Assembly: GCA_041485845.1 (NCBI GenBank)
Contig: JBGPKH010000335.1
Coordinates: 1 to 9,588, forward strand
DNA from: OMOG01 sp041485845
GTDB lineage: Bacteria > Acidobacteriota > Terriglobia > Bryobacterales > Bryobacteraceae
Direction of reading: 5' to 3'
Length of the DNA stretch: 9,588 bases
Part shown: positions 1-6,000 of the stretch, piece by piece
Layout: each line of letters begins with the position of its first letter
How positions within the stretch are numbered: position 1 is the stretch's first letter
Made by a program: the position numbers and the translations under genes
Notes under the pieces: model-generated
What the model saw: the letters and a program-made list of their open reading frames with translations, nothing else
Told to the model about the DNA's origin: nothing
The model's database searches: none

Positions 1-838
1 GGTATTTGTAGATCAACTGGATGTTGTCGTAGACGTCGCGTCCATCCTTGAGGGTGTCGAGGCTGCCCAGGCCCATGACGAATTCCGGCGACGATCCGAA
101 CATCCAGTCGGATACATCCACCTGGTGCGAGGTCAACTCCGCCGTGAGCCCGCCCGACATGGAACGGAAGACCCGCCAATTGGCGATATTCTTCTCGCCG
201 CCGGGCTTCATGGTCCACAGCGAGCTCGGCTTGTTGATCATGTTGCGATGCCACTGCGCGTGAATGTGGTGAACGTCGCCGAGAATGCCCTTATCCACCA
301 TCTGCTTGACGGTCTGGTAGAAGTAGCTGTAGCGGCGCTGGAGCCCCGTCTGCAAAGTCTGCTTTGGGTGCTCATACGCGAGGGCGCGCAGGGCATGGAC
401 CTCCTCCGGCTTGAAGACCAGGCACTTTTCGCAGAAGACGTGTTTGCCCGCCATGAGGGCATCTTTGGTAATGGGGAAGTGTACGAAGAGCGGCACCGTC
501 ACAAAGACGGCGTCTACATCCTTCAGCGAGAGCAGTTCGCGGTAGTCTTTGAAGGTCTTGGGGTTTGTGCCGATGGTTTGCACGCCGCGATCGATGGCTT
601 CCTGGTTGATGTCGCAAATCGACACGCAACGGCCGTTGTCGATGGTCTTCAGGTGCTTCAGCAGGTAGGTTCCGCGGCTGCCGCTCCCGATGATGCCAAA
701 CTGCACCTGATCGTTGGCGGCCTTCACCTTCTGGAGGAACGGAGCCCCCTCGACAACCGGAAGGGACGCGGCTGCCGCAGACACGGCGGCGGCGGTTTTC
801 AATAGGTCTCGGCGGGAGAGATCGTTGTTCTCAGCCAT
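1..838 (-). CDS. Gfo/Idh/MocA family oxidoreductase with Tat signal (3' end beyond window)
   Basis: Predicted NAD(P)-dependent oxidoreductase of the Gfo/Idh/MocA family, which usually acts on sugars, inositols or their derivatives; the substrate cannot be told. I translated 279 residues from ATG at 838 with no stop before the edge, so the C-terminus is missing. Residues 8-14 (SRRDLLK) followed by an Ala-rich stretch form a twin-arginine signal, so the protein is probably exported folded. The Rossmann nucleotide-binding loop is GIIGSGSRG (about 48-56). Residues 137-140 read EKCL where the family usually has EKP; Lys138 is the expected active-site lysine. SGGLTAELTSHQVDVSDW (about 228-245) matches the family's catalytic-domain region with a conserved His (238) and Asp (241). 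A GAGGTG Shine-Dalgarno (848-853) lies 9 nt before the start. The gene is divergent from the membrane-protein/tetR unit. The family is secure, the specificity unknown. Confidence 0.93.
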   Translation of the reverse strand, partial: MAENNDLSRRDLLKTAAAVSAAAASLPVVEGAPFLQKVKAANDQVQFGIIGSGSRGTYLLKHLKTIDNGRCVSICDINQEAIDRGVQTIGTNPKTFKDYRELLSLKDVDAVFVTVPLFVHFPITKDALMAGKHVFCEKCLVFKPEEVHALRALAYEHPKQTLQTGLQRRYSYFYQTVKQMVDKGILGDVHHIHAQWHRNMINKPSSLWTMKPGGEKNIANWRVFRSMSGGLTAELTSHQVDVSDWMFGSSPEFVMGLGSLDTLKDGRDVYDNIQLIYKY

Positions 839-874
839 ACGGAAGCACACCTCGATAAAGAGTATTTCTTCCGA

Positions 875-883
875 ATTGTAACA
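875..883 (-). promoter_or_regulatory. Candidate extended -10 promoter for the oxidoreductase
   Basis: On the minus strand these bases read TGTTACAAT, an extended -10 (TGn plus TACAAT, 5/6 to TATAAT). No convincing -35 is found 16-18 bp upstream, as expected for an extended -10 promoter. Transcription would start near 868, giving a leader of about 30 nt that contains the GAGGTG ribosome site. Confidence 0.4.
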
Positions 884-909
884 TGGGCGAAAGCGCTGGG
901 CTTATGATT

Positions 910-923
910 TTGAACCCGTTCAT
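910..923. promoter_or_regulatory. Upstream (third) copy of the TetR-type operator
   Basis: The sequence TTGAAC-CC-GTTCAT has the same half-sites as the tandem pair at 965-993, with one end mismatch. Its centre is 55 bp upstream of the centre of the next copy, just upstream of the -35 at 931 and about 72 bp from the start of the divergent oxidoreductase. It could let the regulator act on both directions or form a loop; this is inference. Confidence 0.55.
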
Positions 924-930
924 TTTTCTC

Positions 931-960
931 TTGACAACCCCGGGCCTTCCAGCCTACCCT
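931..960 (+). promoter_or_regulatory. Sigma70-type promoter of the membrane protein-tetR unit
   Basis: A perfect TTGACA -35 (931-936) is followed after 18 bp by TACCCT (955-960), a weak -10. The predicted start near 967 falls inside the first of two tandem palindromes, the classic position for a repressor site. The leader to the ATG at 1007 is about 40 nt. Confidence 0.6.
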
Positions 961-964
961 GTAA

Positions 965-993
965 TTGAACATGTTCAAATTGAACTTGTTCAA
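965..993. promoter_or_regulatory. Tandem palindromic operators, probable TetR binding sites
   Basis: TTGAACATGTTCAA (965-978) is a perfect 14-bp palindrome. TTGAACTTGTTCAA (980-993) has the same half-sites and differs only in the central two bases. The centres are 15 bp apart and the pair covers the predicted transcription start. TetR-family repressors typically bind such palindromes at their own promoters, and the tetR gene here is the second gene of this transcript, so autorepression is likely. Which protein binds is inferred. Confidence 0.75.
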
Positions 994-1006
994 AAAGGAG
1001 GGGAGC

Positions 1007-1426
1007 ATGTACATCGTCGTTTCCTATCTCGTCTACCTGGCCATCAGCCTCGGCGTGACCGTCTGGGTCGCCAAGACGCTGCATCGCAACGGACGGGTGT
1101 TTCTGCTGGACGCTTTTCACGCCAACGCCGGCCTGGCCGATTCGGTGAATCACCTGCTTGTGGTAGGCTTCTACCTGATCAATGTCGGCTACGTGACCCT
1201 GGCCATGCGCACCGATGCCAAACTCGCGGGCGTGCGCGAGGCGATCGAGCTGGTGTGCGGCAAGATCGGGGTGGTACTGCTGGTATTAGGGATCATGCAT
1301 TTCTTCAACCTCTACGTATTCAACCGGCTCCGCAAGCGCGGGTGGGAGCGCAGGGAGCGCCCGCGATTCGCGCCGGAACCCGGCTGGAGCCCGCAAGGAG
1401 CACCGATTGGAAAAGTCCTCGACTGA
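1007..1426 (+). CDS. Small three-helix membrane protein of unknown function
   Basis: A 139-residue protein I cannot assign to a named family. It has three hydrophobic segments at about residues 2-22, 48-66 and 86-106, followed by a basic, Pro/Arg-rich tail of about 33 residues (RLRKRGWERRERPR onward) that should lie in the cytoplasm. Start choice: ATG 1007 has an excellent AAGGAGG ribosome site (995-1001) with a 5-nt spacer. The frame is open further upstream to a TTG at 965, but that would translate the operator and is rejected. The last 20 nt overlap the tetR start, so the two genes are probably translationally coupled and the membrane protein is the likely main target of the regulator. A role in sensing or handling a hydrophobic compound is possible but unsupported by motifs. 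Confidence 0.85.
   Translation: MYIVVSYLVYLAISLGVTVWVAKTLHRNGRVFLLDAFHANAGLADSVNHLLVVGFYLINVGYVTLAMRTDAKLAGVREAIELVCGKIGVVLLVLGIMHFFNLYVFNRLRKRGWERRERPRFAPEPGWSPQGAPIGKVLD
1395..1400 (+). promoter_or_regulatory. Ribosome binding site that fixes the TTG start of tetR
   Basis: AAGGAG lies inside the end of the membrane-protein gene, 6 nt before TTG 1407. The next in-frame ATG (1482) would cut into the DNA-binding domain, so this site decides the start. Confidence 0.7.
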
Positions 1427-2087
1427 CGTAAGGCCTAAGACGAAGAGCGACGAAACGCGAGCCCGCATCCTGGACGCCGCCATGGACCTCTTCCGGCGCC
1501 AGGGGTTCGAAGAGACCACCATGCGGGAGATCGCGACGGAGGCGGGCGTCGCCACCGGAGCCGCCTACTACTACTTCGATTCCAAGGACGCCATCGTGCT
1601 GGCGTTTTACGACCAGGCCCAGAAGGAGTTGCAGCCGCTGCTCGATAAGGCCATGGCCGCGAGCAAGGACCTCAAGGACCGGCTGCGGCTCCTCCTCGAA
1701 GTCAAGCTTCGCTACTTCGAGCCCAACCGGCGCCTGTTGGGCGCCCTGGCGGCGCACGCGGATCCCGAGCACCCGCTCTCGCCATTCAGCCCGCAAACCC
1801 GCGAGGTGCGCGAGCGGGACATCGAGTACTTCCAGCGCGCGCTGGCCGGCAGCAGCATCCACGTCGCGCGCGATTTTGAGCCGCACCTTCCGCGAATTCT
1901 GTGGATGTGCCAGATGGGCCTGATTCTCTTTTGGATCTACGATCGTTCCCAGTCCCAGAAGCGCACGCAAGCGCTGGTGGAAAAGAGCCTGGCCATCGTG
2001 GTCCGCCTGGTCAAGCTCTCCGATCTTCCTTTAATGAAGCCGGTGCGCCGCATCGTGATCGATCTGCTGGAGACCATGATGGCCTAA
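1407..2087 (+). CDS. TetR/AcrR family transcriptional regulator
   Basis: A 226-residue TetR-family repressor. The N-terminal DNA-binding domain spans about residues 14-62: ETRARILDAAMDLFRRQGF is helix 1 and its turn, TMREIATEAGVATGAAYYYF (about 38-57) is the helix-turn-helix plus the typical Tyr-Tyr-Phe exit. The rest is the helical ligand/dimer domain with a hydrophobic patch at about 163-178 (RILWMCQMGLILFWIY). Translation starts at TTG 1407 after AAGGAG, overlapping the upstream gene by 20 nt. It probably represses its own two-gene transcript through the TTGAAC palindromes at 910-993. The ligand is unknown. The last 43 bp recur downstream at 2955-2997. The family is certain; target and ligand are inferred. 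Confidence 0.95.
   Translation: MEKSSTDVRPKTKSDETRARILDAAMDLFRRQGFEETTMREIATEAGVATGAAYYYFDSKDAIVLAFYDQAQKELQPLLDKAMAASKDLKDRLRLLLEVKLRYFEPNRRLLGALAAHADPEHPLSPFSPQTREVRERDIEYFQRALAGSSIHVARDFEPHLPRILWMCQMGLILFWIYDRSQSQKRTQALVEKSLAIVVRLVKLSDLPLMKPVRRIVIDLLETMMA
2041..2083 (+). repeat. Direct repeat, copy 1 (3' end of tetR)
   Basis: These 43 bp encode the last residues of TetR (about VRRIVIDLLETMM) and match 2955-2997 at 40 of 43 positions, 914 bp apart. The differences are at 2055, 2065 and 2076. Confidence 0.85.
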
Positions 2088-2091
2088 CGGA

Positions 2092-2121
2092 TTACTCCTC
2101 GCGCAACGCGATGGCGGGATC
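2092..2121 (-). pseudogene. Possible remnant of the C-terminus of a MacB/ADOP-type permease
   Basis: Read on the minus strand this stretch encodes DPAIALREE followed by TAA. That resembles the extreme C-terminus of acidobacterial MacB-like or ADOP permeases, which commonly end in a DP-x-x-ALR-x-E pattern. The frame stays open upstream but shows no further permease similarity that I recognise. Ten codons are weak evidence and chance is a real alternative. Confidence 0.2.
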
Positions 2122-2212
2122 GGGGTGTCCAACCCTCTCGTCCTCAGGTTTCCTTGACGCCCCCACACACCGGAGCGGGTAGGGTAGGGGCATAGCTTGA
2201 GGAGAGGCCCGC

Positions 2213-2467
2213 ATGACGATCGCCGTTGACATCAGCCCCGAGGTTCAGGCCGAGCTCGCCAGACAGGCCGCCGCGCACGGGCGTGCGATTGAGGCCTATG
2301 CCGCGAGCCTGCTGGAAGAAGCGGTGCATCTTCCTGCCGGCACGAACCAGCCGGCCTTCGATAAGGCACGGGCGCAAGCCGCTGGCGCGCGCATCCGCAA
2401 GTTGCGCCAGGGTGTCACGCTGGAAGGCCTGACAATCAGGGAGTTGATCGATGAAGGCCGTCCGTGA
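2213..2467 (+). CDS. Type II antitoxin, VapB/FitA-like
   Basis: An 84-residue predicted antitoxin of the VapBC type. It would bind and neutralise the PIN-domain toxin encoded next and repress their shared promoter. The N-terminus (TIAVDISPEVQAELARQA, then a long helix to about residue 43) has a strand-helix-helix layout consistent with a ribbon-helix-helix DNA-binding domain. The C-terminus ends in LTIRELIDEGRP, the kind of short amphipathic tail that contacts the toxin. ATG 2213 has GAGGAG (2199-2204) 8 nt upstream. The stop overlaps the toxin start by 4 nt (GTGA), which is typical of such pairs. No clear operator or strong promoter is visible at 2088-2212; TTGACG (2154-2159) lacks a well-spaced -10. 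The antitoxin itself looks intact. Confidence 0.8.
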   Translation: MTIAVDISPEVQAELARQAAAHGRAIEAYAASLLEEAVHLPAGTNQPAFDKARAQAAGARIRKLRQGVTLEGLTIRELIDEGRP

Positions 2468-2888
2468 GCCGCTTCGTTCTCGACAACACCGTGACGATGG
2501 CCTGGTGCTTCACCGACGAAGCAACAGCGTTGACGGAAGCCCTGCTGGGCCGTCTCTCGAATCTCACAGATAGTGCGATCGTTCCGGCCTTGTGGCTCTA
2601 CGAAGTCGTCAACGTGACCGAACTGGCGGTTCGAAAAGGGCGCATCACAGAAGAGAAAGCCCGCACCTTTCTGGAGAGCCTCGCCGAATTTGCCGATCGA
2701 AATCGAAAACCCGACCCTGCCGCAAATGTTTGTCTCCGTTCGGGCGCTGGTCGGCGAACACAAGCTCACCGCTTACGACGCCGCCTACCTCGAACTGGCT
2801 CTCCGTCACAACCTGCCGATTTGCGGCGTCCGATAGAGCGTTGGCGAAAGCCGCGTTGGCCGCGGGCGTCAATTTGGTCCAGCTATGA
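2464..2888 (+). pseudogene. VapC-type PIN-domain toxin, broken by two +1 shifts
   Basis: A VapC-family PIN ribonuclease spread over three frames. Residues 1-75 are read from GTG 2464. Similarity then moves one base forward after TTT at 2689-2691 (into LPIEIENPTLPQMF) and one base forward again at TTT 2820-2822 (into AASDRALAKAAL), ending at TGA 2886-2888. Removing one T at each place restores a 140-residue protein with all four acidic PIN residues: Asp7, Glu47, Asp105 (TAYDAAYLELA) and Asp123 (ASDRAL). Without correction the start frame reads on to 3075 and loses the last two acidic residues. Both breaks fall in an ATTTGC(C/G)G context. This is either a recently inactivated toxin or sequence error. 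The antitoxin just upstream is intact. Confidence 0.85.
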
Positions 2889-2954
2889 ACACGGCGGCGG
2901 CGTGCCTTCCTCGGAACACGTTTGCCCCGGAAATCGGCTACAGCTACCCTTCAG

Positions 2955-2997
2955 CGGTGCGCCGCATCCTGATCGATCCGCTGGAGACCGTGATGGC
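2955..2997 (+). repeat. Direct repeat, copy 2 (detached tail of a tetR gene)
   Basis: This is a 40/43 match to the tetR 3' end, lying between the broken toxin and the end of the A2M gene. In the matching frame it reads AVRRILIDPLETVMA, with Val-Leu, Leu-Pro and Met-Val changes, and the stop is lost. The sequence upstream in this frame has no TetR similarity, so it is a fragment rather than a gene. The rest of 2889-3014 shows nothing recognisable, and no clear terminator between the convergent genes. Confidence 0.8.
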
Positions 2998-3014
2998 GGA
3001 GACGGGAAGAGTTT

Positions 3015-6000
3015 CTACTTCTTGCGAACTTCCAGTTGCACCGGCCGCGCCACCGAGCTCACCGCCGGATCGTAGTATTCGTACACTCGCGACTGGAACG
3101 TCCGCGCGCGAATCGGATATTTCGCGCGCAGCCGGAAGCGCAGCGTCACCCCATCGCCGGCGGCGATCGAATCGAAGTAGAGAATGGCCTGCGTGGCGGT
3201 GAGGCTGAACTTCTCCATGCGGCCGCTCTTCTGCGCGGCGCTCTTTTCCTGGTAGGCCTGCAAGTCTTCGCTGAGCAGATCGAATCCCGGAGGAATCCCC
3301 AGGTCCACCATCACCATGTTCGCGGACTTGCGCAGATTGTTGCGCACCGTCGCGGTGGCGGTGGCGATGTCGTCCTGCGCCAGGCGCGTGCGGTCGTAGG
3401 TCACGTCGATCGAGAGCGGCTCGCTCGCCGGCTTCTCGTTCCACGGGACGAAGTAGCGCCCCACCACCTGGTAGGCGAGCCCGCCCTTGCCGTCGAACCG
3501 CACGTCCACCGTGTTGGCGCCCTTGGAATCGACACCCTTGAGCGCGAACTGGTGGAGCAGGTCGTTGTTCTCCGCCGTGAGCGTCAGCTTCTCGACGGGC
3601 TTGCCGTTGAGCGAAATCTCGACCGTTCCGCGAACGTCGGCGGCGCCCTTCTCGGTTGAAAGCAGCAGCGCCCGCAGCGCCATGATGGTCGCCTGCGTGG
3701 TGCCCCAGGTCCCGGAAGCGTCCTTCTTGGAGGCGACATAATGGAGCGCCTTGGTCGCCGCGCCCGAGGCTCCGCCCCACTTGAGCAGGGCCTGCACGGC
3801 CAGTCCCGTGGTTTCCACGTTGGCGCTCTCGCCGGTGGCATAGACCGCGGTGTCCTGTGCGGTCCACCACACCTGCTCGTCCTTCTCGGTGCGCGCGTCG
3901 AGCAGAAGCTGCATCGCCTGGCGGGTGAAGTCGCGGTCCTTGCCGTAGTCGACGGCGAAATTCGCCAGCACCGCCAGCGTGTAGGCGTCGAGCTTACCGC
4001 CCATGTGGCCGGCGACGAACTGTTTGGCCTTCTCGACCGCCGGCCCCTGGTACCCGGTGTTCCCCAGCGACCAGGCGATGTAAGCCGTGATGCGCAGTAC
4101 GTCCGAGTTGAAGCGATTAGTGGCGCCCTCATTAATAAAGGATGTGTCCGGCTTCCAGCTTCCGTCGAGCTGCTGCTGCCCGGCGAGCCATTGCTGCGTT
4201 CGCTCGATCAGCTTCGCATCCACGTCGTGGACCTTCGACATGTCGTAGAACTCCATCAGCCCGTACGACGTCAGGATCTTGTTGGCCGGCGCCTGGCCGA
4301 ACCAGGAGAAGCCGCCGCCGGGGACTTCGAACGTGAGCAGGCGCTGGTAGCCGTTGGCGATGAAGCCCTCGGCCTTGGCGTGGACCTCCGGAGTCAGCTT
4401 CTTCGTGCGCTTCATGTAATCCAGCGCGAGCACGTTGGGGTACGTAGCGGACGACGTCTGCTCGAAGCAGCCACCCGGCATACGCAGGATGGCGTCCATG
4501 CCCTCGATCACCTGGCTCAGCGGGCCGGGATACAGCCGCACGAAGACCTTGCCGGCGTCGGGAATCGCGGCCGCGGGGAAATTCACGTCGTGACGGACCG
4601 AACTCTCCAGCCGGCCGTTGAACACTTGTGTCTGCTCGCGGCCATTGGGGATGACCTCGATCTCGCGCACCACGATGTCGGCGCCCTTGCCCCCGCCGGT
4701 CATGCGCGCGGAGAGCGTCAGCTTGAACTTGCCGATGCGCTTGGCCTCTACGGTGAACTGCGATCCGCCCACGCGCCCCGAATCCACCGCGAGCGTCTTA
4801 TCGGCAACGTCTTCCACCAGCGAGAACCAGTCGTCCTGGTGCAATTGCAGGCTCACGTTGCCGATCCCGCCCGAGTAGTTGTAGACTGCCACCGGGATCG
4901 AGACGCGGTCGCCCTGGGTGAGCGTCACCGGCAGATCGAGATCGACGAAGAAGTCCTGGAACACCTTGATGCTCGAGGTGCCGCTGCCGAGCGCGCCGCG
5001 GGTGGTGGAAGCCATCATTGCCATGCGCCAGGTGGTGATAGAGTCGGCCAGCGGAATGGTGATGGTCGCACGGCCGTCCTGGTCGGTGAGAATTTCCGGA
5101 TTGATGTAGAGCGCCTCGGGAAAGTAGGACCGCACGCGGGGGGCGGCGGCGCCCTCATCTTTCTTGGCGATGGTCGCGCTGTTGACCGCAACTTTATCCG
5201 CCAGAAATGCCCGTTCCATGGGCATCGCGGCGGGAGCGGCCATGGCTTGCTGCCCCTGCAGCGCTCCCATGTCGAATTGCCTGATGCCCCCTATGACGCC
5301 GCCGACGATTCCGCCCGGGACTCCGCCCGCGATGCCCCCCATGCGGAACCGAAGATTGTCCCGCTCCGCGTCCACGACCACCGTCTCGGTCGTCGAACCG
5401 ACCGTCAACTTGGCGGACAGCACGGCGCGGTCGCGCGCGCTGAGAGTGAATTTCCGCGACGCGGTCTCGAACCCGGCGGCGGAGACCAGTGCTTCGTAAT
5501 TGCCCACCGGAACACCCGCCAAACTGAATTGGCCGGCAGCATTTACGTTGGCCGTGCGCGTGTTTCCCGAGGGAACTTCCCGCACCTTGACGACGGCTCC
5601 CGCCACCCCGGCTCCCGTCTGGTCCACCACCGATCCCGCGATCTCCGCCAGGCCGTTGAACGGACCGCGATCGTGTTCGATCTGCAGATCGATGGCGCCC
5701 GCGGTCGGACGGCCGGCGACCTTCTGGGTACGAACTTCGAGATAACTCGCGAGATCGTCGCCGGTGTTGAACTGCTTGTCCGGACCCGCGCTACGCACGA
5801 CGTAGTATCGGTTCTGACGATCCATAGGCTCGGTCCGCAGGCTGGTATTCCACGAGTCCCGAACCACGGGCCCGCCGGCTTTGGTCAGGTCTGCCTTGGA
5901 TAGCCGCCGCACCTGGTCCAGGAAGCGCGCACGGTAGCGCCCGGAATACTCCGGGTACCTGGTGAGCGGCACCGTCCGGCCGAATTCCGTTTCGAACTTG

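Noticed and set aside
125..805. Plus-strand open frame of 226 codons at the left end
   Set aside because: It is the shadow of the Gfo/Idh/MocA oxidoreductase, which has clear Tat and Rossmann motifs on the minus strand.
965..1426. Longer form of the membrane protein from TTG 965
   Set aside because: It would translate the tandem palindromes and ignore the AAGGAGG ribosome site in front of ATG 1007.
2177..2190. G-quadruplex at GGGTAGGGTAGGGG upstream of the antitoxin
   Set aside because: Only three G-tracts of three or more are present; a fourth is missing nearby, so a stable quadruplex is not supported.
2464..2888. Programmed frameshifting in the toxin gene
   Set aside because: The two TTT sites lie in different codon phases (TTT GCC and ATT TGC), so no single slippery rule explains both; mutation or sequence error is simpler.
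2464..3075. 203-residue toxin protein read straight through
   Set aside because: After residue 75 the frame loses all PIN similarity while the adjacent frames carry it, so the read-through product is an artefact of the break.
3741..5903. Long plus-strand open frame of 720 codons opposite the A2M gene (and a 653-codon one at 6072-8033)
   Set aside because: Both are antisense to a well-supported 1744-residue A2M in high-GC DNA, are rich in Arg/His/Gly as shadow frames are, and show no domain or credible start.
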